From Heteroscillospira sp050252415 (GTDB lineage: Bacteria; Bacillota; Clostridia; Oscillospirales; Oscillospiraceae), in contig JBFWKZ010000037.1 in NCBI GenBank assembly GCA_050252415.1, positions 1-17,871 on the forward strand: a stretch of 17,871 nucleotides of DNA. The letters are read 5' to 3'. The translations under genes and the position numbers were made by a program. This document shows positions 6,843-13,441 of this stretch, in pieces; the stretch's first letter is position 1; every line of letters starts with the position of its first letter. The notes beneath the pieces were generated by a model. It did not search any database. It saw only the letters and a list, made by a program, of their open reading frames with translations, and was not told the DNA's origin.

Positions 6843-7858
6843 AAACGATGCATATCGCCAGACGGATTATCCAACAGACGGTGAGTGACCGGAGATCGCT
6901 GGCGCTCATTCTCATTGTGCCGCTCTTTCTCTTTACACTGATTTATTTTCTTCTCGGCGATTCCGGCTACAAACCTCATATCGGCATCAGCGGCCTGCCG
7001 GCACAGCTCTCCGAGCGGATTGCCGACCAGGACGTTACGGTTGATACGCTCAGCGTCGACGAGGGCATCGCTGAAGTAAAAAACAAGACGCTGGACGCCT
7101 TGCTCTACGTTGAAAACGGGCAAATGACGTTACTTTTTGAGACAAACGACGCCGGAAAGACCCGGGAGGTCGAAAAAGCCGTGCAATCGGCGCTGGCGGA
7201 GCTTCTTCCGTCGAATACATCGCTAAATATTGACTTTCTCTATGGAAGCCGCGATGAAAATATGTTCAACGCCCTCGGCTATGTGATGCTTGGCATCATA
7301 TCTTTCTTCTTTGTTTTCATTATTGCCGGTATCTCTTTCGTACGCGAACGGACAACCCAGACAATGGAACGGCTGATGGTCACACCGGTAAAGCGCTGGC
7401 AGGTCATTCTCGGCTACACGCTGGGCTTCGGCTTTTTTGCGGTCATTCAGAGTGTTCTGCTGCTCTCATACGTCCGTTGGGTACTCGGCCTTGCCATCGC
7501 AGGCCCGGTCACGGCTGCTGGACTCGTGATGATCCTGCTTGCCCTCTCGGCTGTCTGCATCGGTGCGTTCTTTTCAATTTTCTCGGAAAATGAATTTCAG
7601 CTCATGCAGTTTATTCCGGTGGCCATTATTCCGCAGATCTTCTTCTCCGGCCTCATCTCGCTGGATACCCTTCCCTATCATTTAGGCACCGTCGCTAAAA
7701 TCATGCCGGTCTATTATGCGTGCGACGCGCTTAAAACCATCACAATACGCGGAGGCACTCTTGAAAACGTCATACCTGATCTTCTGGCGCTTCTTGTTTT
7801 TATCGCGCTCTTCTTTATGCTCAATATCTTGTCGCTTAAGAAATTCAGGCGGATATGA
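6839..7858 (+). CDS. ABC-2 type transporter permease
   Basis: A 339-residue membrane permease partnered with the ATPase before it. One transmembrane helix near residues 19-40 (LALILIVPLFLFTLIYFLLG) is followed by an extracytoplasmic domain of about 120 residues. Five or so more helices come after it (GYVMLGIISFFFVFIIAG, VILGYTLGFGFFAVIQSVLL, AAGLVMILLALSAVCIGAFF, FIPVAIIPQIFFSGLISL, LLALLVFIALFFMLNIL). This is the ABC2_membrane_3/DrrB-like layout. The motif RERTTQTMERLMVTPVKRWQ after helix 2 is the usual coupling segment in this family. The start overlaps the ATPase stop (ATGA), and the stop overlaps the next reading frame in the same way, so three genes once formed one unit. Drug, lipid or peptide export is plausible; the exact cargo is unknown. 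Confidence 0.9.
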   Translation: MKTMHIARRIIQQTVSDRRSLALILIVPLFLFTLIYFLLGDSGYKPHIGISGLPAQLSERIADQDVTVDTLSVDEGIAEVKNKTLDALLYVENGQMTLLFETNDAGKTREVEKAVQSALAELLPSNTSLNIDFLYGSRDENMFNALGYVMLGIISFFFVFIIAGISFVRERTTQTMERLMVTPVKRWQVILGYTLGFGFFAVIQSVLLLSYVRWVLGLAIAGPVTAAGLVMILLALSAVCIGAFFSIFSENEFQLMQFIPVAIIPQIFFSGLISLDTLPYHLGTVAKIMPVYYACDALKTITIRGGTLENVIPDLLALLVFIALFFMLNILSLKKFRRI

Positions 7859-8141
7859 TGAAAACTGCCGAGAGCCGTAAGACCCGTATCATCGCATATG
7901 CCGCCCGCCGCTTCACGGTAGTCTGCCCGTCCGCTGTCACAATGGACGACATTGCGCGCGGCGTGGCTATTTTCAAGGCAGCCGACTATTTTCGTCCGGA
8001 CCTGGATGAGCACCTCGCCACACAAATTCCGATTGGCACGCTCTCACAGCTCCCGACGTTCTCTCCGCCCTCGGCTATCAGCCCGAGGCAAGTTTTCGCT
8101 CAGTGGTATCACTGTTGGTCGAGGGATGGAAAGCCGTATAA
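7855..8141 (+). pseudogene. Broken TetR-family regulator gene
   Basis: The first part reads MKTAESRKTRIIAYAARRF followed by SAVTMDDIARGV, a recognisable TetR N-terminal DNA-binding domain. The recognition helix that should come next (GVSKGTLYxxF-like) is missing. The end of a TetR-like protein is found in a different frame: ALGYQPEASFRSVV then SLLVEGWKAV with a stop at 8139-8141. So the gene carries at least one frameshift and a large internal loss; a full TetR would need about 190 codons and only about 95 are available. The start overlaps the permease stop (ATGA), showing it belonged to the exporter operon. It was probably the operon's own repressor (inference from its position), now non-functional. 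Confidence 0.7.
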
Positions 8142-8206
8142 ATGCTCAATTAACTACCTTTTTTATAGACATTGCGTATCATAAAAAGCGACTAAACCTA
8201 CTCAAA

Positions 8207-9070
8207 TTATTTCTTTAAATATTTCTTCTCTACACTAAACCCTCTTCCCTTTACTTCACTGACACGACTAATGATGACAAAGGCGTTCTCGTCTATTTGA
8301 TGGACCAATTTCTCCACTTTATAGAGTTCTCTGTTGGATACGACACTGAGCAGAATATCCGACTCTTTTTCCAGATATCCTGTTTTACTGTGCAAAAGTG
8401 TTACCCCCCTGTCGACATCCGACAAGATTGCTCTTCTTATTTCTTCCACTTTATCGCTTAAAATTTTGAGTTGCATTTTATTCGTTCCAAAAATAAGAAG
8501 TTTATCTAAAACGATGGAATATATGATCACTAATAAAATGCCATAAAGGATTTTCTCTTTATCACTGAATGCCGCCTGTGCTATCAATATCACACAATCA
8601 GCAAGATATAAGCTTACCGATATCGGCACACGCGTATACTTATTGAGAATCAGCGGCGGGATATCCATACCGCCTGTACTGGCCCCCGCTCTGATGACCA
8701 AAGCAATTGATGTTCCAATACAGATACCGCCAAAAATGGTGCACAATAAAATATCATCCGTCAGAATGAATTCACCGGCTTTTTGTTGCAGGAACGCCAA
8801 AGCAAGCGGATAACAGAATGTACTAATCAGGGTGGTTATGGCAAAACTCTTTCCAAGGATGAGAAACCCAATAACAAACATGGCAAAATTAAACCATAAA
8901 ACAAAACATGACACGGGGATATCAAAATAGTGATTAGCCCATAGCGCTATTCCTGTTGTGCCGCCGGTAATTAAGCCTGAAGGCATGATAAAGAACACAA
9001 CCCCTGCCGCATAAAGAAAATTTCCAAAAATTATCGCTGGAATAGGTATAAGACGTCTTAATTTTTTCAT
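8207..9070 (-). CDS. YitT family membrane protein (DUF161 plus DUF2179)
   Basis: A 287-residue integral membrane protein. The first two thirds have five or so hydrophobic segments (PAIIFGNFLYAAGVVFFI, GLITGGTTGIALWANHY, CFVLWFNFAMFVIGFLILG and later ones) with the glycine-rich motifs GGTTGIA and RAGASTGGMDI typical of the YitT family. The last 80 or so residues form the cytosolic DUF2179 domain (RRAILSDVDRGVTLLHSKTGY, VVSNRELYKVEKLVHQIDENAFVIISRVSEVKGRGF). Function is unknown in most bacteria. Three in-frame ATGs are available; the last (9070) is chosen because it has GGAGG with a 5-nt gap, while the first overlaps that site. An intrinsic terminator sits directly upstream of the RBS, so expression is probably controlled by attenuation. 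Confidence 0.9.
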   Translation of the reverse strand: MKKLRRLIPIPAIIFGNFLYAAGVVFFIMPSGLITGGTTGIALWANHYFDIPVSCFVLWFNFAMFVIGFLILGKSFAITTLISTFCYPLALAFLQQKAGEFILTDDILLCTIFGGICIGTSIALVIRAGASTGGMDIPPLILNKYTRVPISVSLYLADCVILIAQAAFSDKEKILYGILLVIIYSIVLDKLLIFGTNKMQLKILSDKVEEIRRAILSDVDRGVTLLHSKTGYLEKESDILLSVVSNRELYKVEKLVHQIDENAFVIISRVSEVKGRGFSVEKKYLKK

Positions 9071-9082
9071 CATTACCTCCAT

Positions 9083-9117
9083 AAAAAAACGCCTGTTAGT
9101 TTTTCCCTAACAGACGT
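9083..9117 (-). terminator. Leader attenuator of the yitT-like gene
   Basis: Read on the minus strand, ACGTCTGTTAG (9117-9107) pairs with CTAACAGGCGT (9099-9089) around a 7-nt loop, with one G-U pair. Seven Ts follow (9089-9083). It lies between the gene's promoter and its RBS (9080-9076), so it must be read through for expression. The upstream leader (about 25 nt, containing GGC-GAAT-GCC) does not match a riboswitch class I recognise. Confidence 0.75.
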
Positions 9118-9147
9118 GGATCAAGGCATTCGCCCAATACATTTTTA

Positions 9148-9176
9148 TTTATAACACAACCTGCTTAAAACTTCAA
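9148..9176 (-). promoter_or_regulatory. Promoter of the yitT-like gene
   Basis: On the minus strand, TTGAAG (9176-9171), a 17-bp spacer and TATAAA (9153-9148) match a sigma-A promoter at four or more positions per box. Transcription would start near 9141, about 70 nt before the start codon, and would include the attenuator. Confidence 0.6.
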
Positions 9177-9329
9177 CGCTCTGGGAAAAAATATTGGATC
9201 CAATAAAGCCATTAACAACAATCTATCCAAAGGGAAGATTTCATGTAAGCGAAAGCATTTTATAACCATTCTAATCTTGTCCCCTTTTTCATATTTCTTA
9301 ATAACAGGCAATTGGAAGAGGGCGTAGAA

Positions 9330-10253
9330 TTGACAATAATATATTTTCTTTTTGGTCTGCTTCTGGTGATCATCGGTGGAGACGCCTTTGTGGATTCCTC
9401 CGTAAGAATCGCCAAGCGCATGCATGTCTCCGAGATGCTCATCGGCGCAACGCTCGTCAGTATAGGGACCACGCTTCCGGAACTCATCGTATCCGCCACC
9501 GCATCGGTCCACGGCTACTCCGATGTAGCCGCCGGGAATGCAATCGGCTCCGTGATATGCAATACGGCGCTGATAGCCGGTTTTGTTGTGGCGTTCAGCC
9601 GATTTGCCCCGGACATTGCCTCGTTCTGCCGCAGTTATGCCCAGTTCTTTCTCGCGGCCGGACTCTATTGTGCATTTGCATGCTTTGGGGGATTGAGCCG
9701 CATTGCGGGCATCGGGCTTTTACTTGCGCTTTTTCTCTATCTTTTCGGCATATACGGTGCGACAAAGGGCGGCAGTAAAATTCATACCTCCGAAAAACTT
9801 GAGGGTTCATTGCTGTTGGATGTTCCGCAGATCACATTGGGCGCCGCCTTACTGTTCATCGGCGCAAATCTGCTCGTCGACAAGGGCACGTTTTTAGCAA
9901 GACAAATTGGAATACCGGACCATGTCATCTCCATCAGCATGATTTCGCTTGGTACGTCGCTTCCGGAACTTTTTACCGCAGTTTCGGCAATCCGCAAAAA
10001 GCACGGCGCCCTCTCAATTGGAAACATCGTCGGCGCAAATATTTTAAATCTGCTGATGGTCTCCGGCGTTTCGAGTGTGATTGAGCCGTTTACGCCTCTG
10101 CTGAGTATGCTGCGGGTCGATATCCCCGTTATGCTCTTTGTCTCTCTGCTTCTGGCCCTGCCCGTCATTTTAGGCAACAAGTTTTATCGCTGGCAGGGAT
10201 TTGTACTTCTGATAAGTTATGCGACGTATATTACACATCTGTATATTGGTTAA
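9330..10253 (+). CDS. CaCA family sodium/calcium exchanger-like protein
   Basis: A 307-residue antiporter of the Ca2+:cation family (YrbG-like). The two inverted halves each carry the signature alpha repeat: GATLVSIGTTLPELIVSA (residues 39-56) with GNAIGSVICNTALIAG, and SMISLGTSLPELFTAVSA (203-220) with GNIVGANILNLLMVSG. The glutamates in the two LPE motifs are the ion-binding residues in this family. About ten membrane helices can be seen. The TTG at 9330 is chosen: GGAAGAGGG lies 7 nt upstream and the first helix then starts at once; another TTG at 9312 overlaps that site. The transported ion cannot be fixed from sequence alone. The TAA stop forms the base of the following hairpin. Confidence 0.9.
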   Translation: MTIIYFLFGLLLVIIGGDAFVDSSVRIAKRMHVSEMLIGATLVSIGTTLPELIVSATASVHGYSDVAAGNAIGSVICNTALIAGFVVAFSRFAPDIASFCRSYAQFFLAAGLYCAFACFGGLSRIAGIGLLLALFLYLFGIYGATKGGSKIHTSEKLEGSLLLDVPQITLGAALLFIGANLLVDKGTFLARQIGIPDHVISISMISLGTSLPELFTAVSAIRKKHGALSIGNIVGANILNLLMVSGVSSVIEPFTPLLSMLRVDIPVMLFVSLLLALPVILGNKFYRWQGFVLLISYATYITHLYIG

Positions 10254-10274
10254 CGGCGGAAAAAACCGCCGTTA
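10251..10274 (+). terminator. Hairpin at the stop of the exchanger gene
   Basis: TAACGGCGG (10251-10259) and CCGCCGTTA (10266-10274) form a perfect 9-bp stem around six As. The stop codon is part of the stem. There is no clear T-tract on the plus strand. On the minus strand it could also end transcription from the convergent DUF5658 gene. Confidence 0.5.
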
Positions 10275-10289
10275 TTGGGATACGCCTCC

Positions 10290-10333
10290 ATAGCCCCCTG
10301 TTTTGCCGCTGTCAGGCAAGGCCGGGGGGCTAT
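10290..10333. terminator. Second hairpin between convergent genes
   Basis: ATAGCCCCC (10290-10298) pairs with GGGGGCTAT (10325-10333), and TTGCC/GGCAA pair inside. It is strong and GC-rich but lacks a T-run on either strand. It lies between the convergent exchanger and DUF5658 genes, so a transcription-blocking role is likely but not proven. Confidence 0.4.
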
Positions 10334-10403
10334 CTGGGTCACCACCGATCCAACAGAAAAATACCGCCCGTCAGGCGATAAAAAGCGATGATACTTTAGA
10401 GCG

Positions 10404-10715
10404 TCACATCCCGAAAAGCACAAGGCCGATCCATCGGACATGCAGCCCGACAACCGCAAGCTTTACGACGCAAAGGAGCGTCAGGAGCGGTACCGTACAT
10501 CGGGCGCGCGGTCCGAAATGATAGACGACCGCCAGCAGGCCAAAAACGCCTGCGCCGATGCCGAGGGCGGTCAGTATCGGACAGGTCTGCATGGCCGATT
10601 GCAGGAGCGGATTGGCCTCGGTGATTACCTTCGCCCGAACACCGGCAGCCGTGCAAAAGCAATCGGCAAGGGTGAGGAAATAGGCAGAAACAACCAAGTG
10701 CTTTAATTTTATCAT
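10404..10715 (-). CDS. Small DUF5658-like membrane protein
   Basis: A 103-residue hydrophobic protein with three or so transmembrane segments: HLVVSAYFLTLADCFCTAAGV, CPILTALGIGAGVFGLLAVVY and LLTLLCVVKLAVVGLHVRWI. The first helix, followed by the motif EANPLLQSAM, is typical of the DUF5658 family, in which a small membrane protein has a conserved 'xEANPL' turn. Function is unknown. The ATG has GGAGGGG with a 5-nt gap, so expression is well supported. It is transcribed in the same direction as the DUF421 operon upstream, about 110 bp away, and could be its last gene, though no promoter or terminator was identified in the gap. Confidence 0.7.
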   Translation of the reverse strand: MIKLKHLVVSAYFLTLADCFCTAAGVRAKVITEANPLLQSAMQTCPILTALGIGAGVFGLLAVVYHFGPRARCTVPLLTLLCVVKLAVVGLHVRWIGLVLFGM

Positions 10716-10827
10716 CTAAACCCCTCCGCTGCATATGTAACGATTATGCATCGGCGCAGAATGAGCTTCCGCACATTTCCGGGAACGATGAGCATAATCG
10801 CTGCAATATATGCGGATACAGGAGCTT

Positions 10828-11016
10828 TTATGAGGGCATCAGCGTCTTGATTTCCTGCTGGAGCTGAGTCACCTGCTGCAGTTTCCCGTCCCGCATCTGC
10901 ATGAGCATCTGTCTTACCTCCGGATTTTGGATGTCCATCATATACCGGTTATACTGGCACTCATTCATGATCTCCGTCTGCAGCAGATCATATAACATAT
11001 TCAGGTTACTGTTCAC
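10828..11016 (-). CDS. Small helical protein, possibly CotF/ferritin-like
   Basis: A 62-residue soluble protein, predicted all-helical: NMLYDLLQTEIMNECQYNRY, then NPEVRQMLMQMRDGKLQQV, then TQLQQEIKTLMPS. The pattern of an acidic helix with NECQYNRY, followed by 'NPEVRQML...K', recalls half of a CotF or ferritin-like bundle, as in other small coat-associated proteins of Clostridia. The GTG start at 11016 has a perfect AGGAGG (11029-11024) with a 7-nt gap. It directly follows the 66-residue protein gene in the same operon. Function is unknown; a spore role is inferred from the neighbourhood. Confidence 0.7.
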   Translation of the reverse strand: MNSNLNMLYDLLQTEIMNECQYNRYMMDIQNPEVRQMLMQMRDGKLQQVTQLQQEIKTLMPS

Positions 11017-11030
11017 AATATAGCCTCCTG

Positions 11031-11231
11031 TTAAACAATCGACATTTCGGTCATTTTTTGGGAAATAGACTGCATATTACTTCTGGATGCCGCTTCCATT
11101 CCCATTAAAACACTTTGGAGGTTCGGCGTTGTGATCTGCTGTGCGGTCTGAGCAAATTTTTGCGCGGTCATATCCTCCATAAACAGCATTTCTTTTAACG
11201 CGTTGTTGATGATCTCCCGTTCAGTCAGCAA
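11031..11231 (-). CDS. Small helical protein in the DUF421 operon, possibly ferritin-like
   Basis: A 66-residue protein, predicted as two long helices (REIINNALKEMLFMEDMTAQKF and NLQSVLMGMEAASRSNMQSI). The pattern of a helix with 'ALKEMLFMEDMTAQKFAQTAQQITTPNL' resembles small coat-associated or ferritin-like proteins of spore formers. The TTG at 11231 is chosen: AAAGGAAG lies 6 nt upstream, and it starts immediately after the TAA of the DUF421 gene. Upstream in-frame TTG/CTG codons fall inside that gene. Its stop is followed at once by the RBS of the next gene, so the operon is tightly packed. No catalytic residues are evident. Confidence 0.65.
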   Translation of the reverse strand: MLTEREIINNALKEMLFMEDMTAQKFAQTAQQITTPNLQSVLMGMEAASRSNMQSISQKMTEMSIV

Positions 11232-11233
11232 TT

Positions 11234-11956
11234 TTATCTTCCTTTCCGCCCACGCAGTGAGCAATAAACTTTTCCCGCCCCATCAATGGTCGCGAGATAG
11301 ACATCCTTTATATCCATGGCCCCATGTTTATTTAACTGTCCGGTTAGCCATGTTCGGTCATAACCGATCGCTTCAAGATTTTTATCAATTATCTTGCCGT
11401 CATTGACAAGGACCTTGGGAATTCCGCCCCCGGCTGTCGTGATATTTAAATCGGCCGACGTAACGGGCGCATGGTCGGCTCTCTTCAAGACGCTCACGCG
11501 CCCGCTCGTCTCCAGAATTGCGGTATCGACTTCCGCAATATTGGGCACATTGATCTCACGGAGCTGAGACAGCAAAAGCTCAATCGGGAATAGGCTCTTC
11601 AACATGTTTTTTCTCTGTATCTGTCCCTTGGAAACCAGAATTTCAGCTTTTCCAAACACGATTCCTGCAAAGCCCCGTGATTTTACGGCAATAAAAGCAA
11701 TAAGATAGTGCATGAGATAGATCGTGACTGCGGCTGTGATCGTATTGGTAAAGCTGATTTTGGAATCAAACAGCGGTGAAGCGATAAGTCCTCCCATCAT
11801 CCAGAAAAAAGTAAAATCAAATCCGGCGTATTGCCCTCCGGACCTATGCGGCAAAAATCGGCTCGCGATATAAAGCATGGCGCCGACAATGAGCGTCCTT
11901 AAGGCAAATCCCAAAATGCTCAACTCCTGCGACGAATTCCAGATGTCTTCCAACAA
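11234..11956 (-). CDS. DUF421 (YetF-like) membrane protein, full length
   Basis: A 240-residue protein with the usual YetF layout. Three N-terminal helices (LRTLIVGAMLYIASRFL, FTFFWMMGGLIASPLF, ITAAVTIYLMHYLIAFIAV) are followed by a cytosolic DUF421 domain (GKAEILVSKGQIQRKNM, LLSQLREINVPNIAEVDTAILETSGRVSVL). A second related module ends the protein (PKVLVNDGKIIDKNLEAIGYDRTWL, DVYLATIDGAGKVYCSL). DUF421 proteins such as B. subtilis YetF and the 2Duf protein of SpoVA2mob elements are spore inner-membrane proteins linked to wet-heat resistance. The TTG at 11956 has GGAGTGA 4 nt upstream and follows the upstream gene's stop by 12 bp. A spore role here is inferred from the family and the nearby CotF-like gene. 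Confidence 0.85.
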   Translation of the reverse strand: MLEDIWNSSQELSILGFALRTLIVGAMLYIASRFLPHRSGGQYAGFDFTFFWMMGGLIASPLFDSKISFTNTITAAVTIYLMHYLIAFIAVKSRGFAGIVFGKAEILVSKGQIQRKNMLKSLFPIELLLSQLREINVPNIAEVDTAILETSGRVSVLKRADHAPVTSADLNITTAGGGIPKVLVNDGKIIDKNLEAIGYDRTWLTGQLNKHGAMDIKDVYLATIDGAGKVYCSLRGRKGR

Positions 11957-11968
11957 GATCTCACTCCA

Positions 11969-12352
11969 TTACACACTGATATATACCGTTCCGTCGCCTT
12001 CATATGCCGCCAGAAAGACATCCTTTGCCGTCATAATGCCTTTTTCCTTCAATTTTTTATCGAGCCAGGTAAAATCCTGACCTATCCCTTTGAGGTTATC
12101 ATCCTGAATCTTTCCGTCGTAGATCAATAGGATTGGAACGCCGACATTTTTAAAGGGCAAATTCATTTGTTTCCGCATTATAACCGATCTGTCCACAGCG
12201 ATAACGGCTGCAATCGAACCGATGGTAATTCCCACAACATAGTCAAAGAATGTGATCTGCGACAGCTGCTTTCTTCCCATGAGCAAAGCCAGGCACAGAA
12301 GTCCGATAAAAGTAATCACAGATCTCAGTATAATCTCAACGTAGGTGTTCAC
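11969..12352 (-). CDS. Shortened DUF421 (YetF-like) membrane protein
   Basis: A 127-residue paralogue of the next gene. The N-terminus has two helices (LRSVITFIGLLCLALLMG and FDYVVGITIGSIAAVIAV) with the family motif GRKQLSQITFFDYVVG. It then passes directly to the final module (VPILLIYDGKIQDDNLKGIGQDFTWLDKKLKEKG, DVFLAAYEGDGTVYISV). The third helix and the central DUF421 sub-domain, about 110 residues in the longer paralogue, are absent. The frame is open and the junction is clean, so it may be a natural short form that pairs with the full-length protein. The GTG at 12352 is chosen because AAAGGAGA lies 6 nt upstream; the longer frame from 12379 would cover that site. First gene of the operon. 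Confidence 0.8.
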   Translation of the reverse strand: MNTYVEIILRSVITFIGLLCLALLMGRKQLSQITFFDYVVGITIGSIAAVIAVDRSVIMRKQMNLPFKNVGVPILLIYDGKIQDDNLKGIGQDFTWLDKKLKEKGIMTAKDVFLAAYEGDGTVYISV

Positions 12353-12457
12353 AGCATTTCTCCTTTGGTGATGGGACAAGAATATTTTACTGCTTATACA
12401 TAATTTAACCGGATTTGTTTAAAATATCGGATGTAAACAAGCTTTTTGCTTAAAAAT

Positions 12458-12555
12458 CCCATACGGATCAAAGCCTGGCGTGCCGTTTCGCCGCTAGCAG
12501 GCGAAAGCCGCCGGAATTCTAAAAAAACTATGGATACCAGTCTTTTTAGTATGGG
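12458..12555 (+). ncRNA. Structured leader (possible three-way junction) before the cotF-like gene
   Basis: Read on the plus strand: CCCATAC (12458-12464) pairs with GTATGGG (12549-12555) as a closing stem. CTGGCG (12475-12480) pairs with CGCCGG (12509-12514) and encloses TTTCGCC/GGCGAAA (12486-12492/12500-12506). CTAAAAA (12519-12525) pairs with TTTTTAG (12543-12549), sharing one base with the closing stem. A U-G pair in the second stem favours the plus strand. The fold ends 11 bp before the RBS (12567-12573). The shape is riboswitch-like, but I do not recognise the class. A short inverted-repeat element is the alternative. Confidence 0.45.
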
Positions 12556-12578
12556 GAAAAGCGGTGAAAGGAGCCATT

Positions 12579-13061
12579 ATGCAGACACAGACACAGGTTC
12601 AACTGACACAAAAAGAGAGAATGCTGCTTGAGGATGATAAGAGCCAGGAAGAAATTTGTATTATTAAGTATCAAAATTACTCAAACCAAGCGCAGGACCC
12701 TCAGCTGAAACAGCTTTTCAACACGCTTGCCACCGAGGAACAGCATCACTTTGACATGCTCAATCAAATGCTTCAGGGCCAGCAGCCCAATATGGCACAT
12801 CCGCAACAGCCGCAGCAGCAGAGCGTTCAGACACAGCAGTCCACATATCAGGGCGCAATGAACAATACCGGCGATAAGATTCTCTGCAGCGATTTGCTGT
12901 CAACCGAAAAATATGTTTCGAGCTCCTATAATATTGGCGTATTCGAAGCCGCATGTCCTGTTGTAAGACAGGCGCTTCAGCACATTCAGCAGGATGAGCA
13001 GCGCCATGGCGAACAACTTTTTAACTATATGAACAGCCATGGCATGTACAACGTACAGTAG
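12579..13061 (+). CDS. CotF-type spore coat protein
   Basis: A 160-residue soluble protein with two helical, ferritin-like halves joined by a glutamine/proline-rich linker (residues about 66-92, PQQPQQQSVQTQQ). The first half includes ERMLLEDDKSQEEICIIKY and LATEEQHHFDMLNQML; the second has SDLLSTEKYVSSSYNIGVFEA and HIQQDEQRHGEQLFNYM. ExxH pairs occur in both halves (E53/H56 and E140/H143), as in metal-binding ferritin-like proteins, though a full di-iron site is not evident. This is the CotF coat family layout; the ending GMYNVQ is also usual. The ATG at 12579 has AAAGGAG with a 5-nt gap; a GTG at 12564 lies upstream of that site. It diverges from the DUF421 operon, suggesting one sporulation locus. 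Confidence 0.88.
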   Translation: MQTQTQVQLTQKERMLLEDDKSQEEICIIKYQNYSNQAQDPQLKQLFNTLATEEQHHFDMLNQMLQGQQPNMAHPQQPQQQSVQTQQSTYQGAMNNTGDKILCSDLLSTEKYVSSSYNIGVFEAACPVVRQALQHIQQDEQRHGEQLFNYMNSHGMYNVQ

Positions 13062-13090
13062 CCGCATAGGTACGGTGGAATTTTCTGAGA

Positions 13091-13110
13091 TCCTACCGAT
13101 CCGGTAAGGA
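13091..13110 (+). terminator. Weak stem-loop after the cotF-like gene
   Basis: TCCTACCG (13091-13098) can pair with CGGTAAGGA (13102-13110) with one bulged A. It is 30 bp past the stop codon but lacks a T-run directly after it (AATTTT comes 6 nt later). Confidence 0.35.
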
Positions 13111-13149
13111 CACGCCAAATTTTCACAATCGGCAAAATAGGCAAGATTT

Positions 13150-13211
13150 TAGGGAAGCGCTGATTAAATCGCGTTGGATGGATGAGAATCCACTTATTCA
13201 GCGCCTCCTTA
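13150..13211. repeat. 62-bp element with 18-bp imperfect inverted ends
   Basis: The left end TAGGGAAGCGCTGATTAA (13150-13167) matches the reverse complement of the right end (13194-13211) at 15 of 18 positions. The 26-bp middle has no coding content. It has the look of a minimal transposon-end pair or deletion relic. The element directly abuts a strong terminator hairpin. Which transposon family it came from is not known. Confidence 0.5.
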
Positions 13212-13218
13212 GGTATTC

Positions 13219-13254
13219 AAAAAGGAAGGCAGGTAAAACCTGTCCTTCCTTTTT
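13219..13254. terminator. Strong bidirectional terminator
   Basis: AAAAAGGAAGGCAGGT (13219-13234) pairs with ACCTG-T-CCTTCCTTTTT (13238-13254) around three As, with a single bulged T. The flanking A-run and T-run make it functional on both strands. It follows the cotF-like gene by about 160 bp. Confidence 0.85.
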
Positions 13255-13391
13255 GAGCTTTTACTTTTAATCGTTTCGTTTTTTAAAAAAATAATTTCAG
13301 CGATCTTGCCGCATAACAAGTTTGAGATAAATTTGGGATTCCGGCTATTCAATATTTTTTATTAAAGCGTATTGTACTGTGCTGATTAGCC

Positions 13392-13421
13392 TTGAATCGA
13401 TTGATTTAAAGGCGATATAAT
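13392..13421 (+). promoter_or_regulatory. Promoter of the HD-domain gene
   Basis: TTGAAT (13392-13397), an 18-bp spacer and a perfect TATAAT (13416-13421). The predicted start of transcription is near 13428, leaving a very short leader before the ATG at 13442. Confidence 0.6.
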
Positions 13422-13441
13422 AATGATAAAGAGATGATGTT

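Noticed and set aside
10250..10459. 69-codon minus-strand frame across the hairpins after the exchanger gene
   Set aside because: It overlaps two strong hairpins and the end of the DUF5658 gene, and has no RBS or family resemblance.
12380..12407. GAATATT and CATAATTTA, resembling a sigma-E/sigma-K sporulation promoter before cotF
   Set aside because: Both boxes match consensus but the spacer is 12 bp instead of 14-15, so it was not listed as a feature. Start-site mapping during sporulation would decide.
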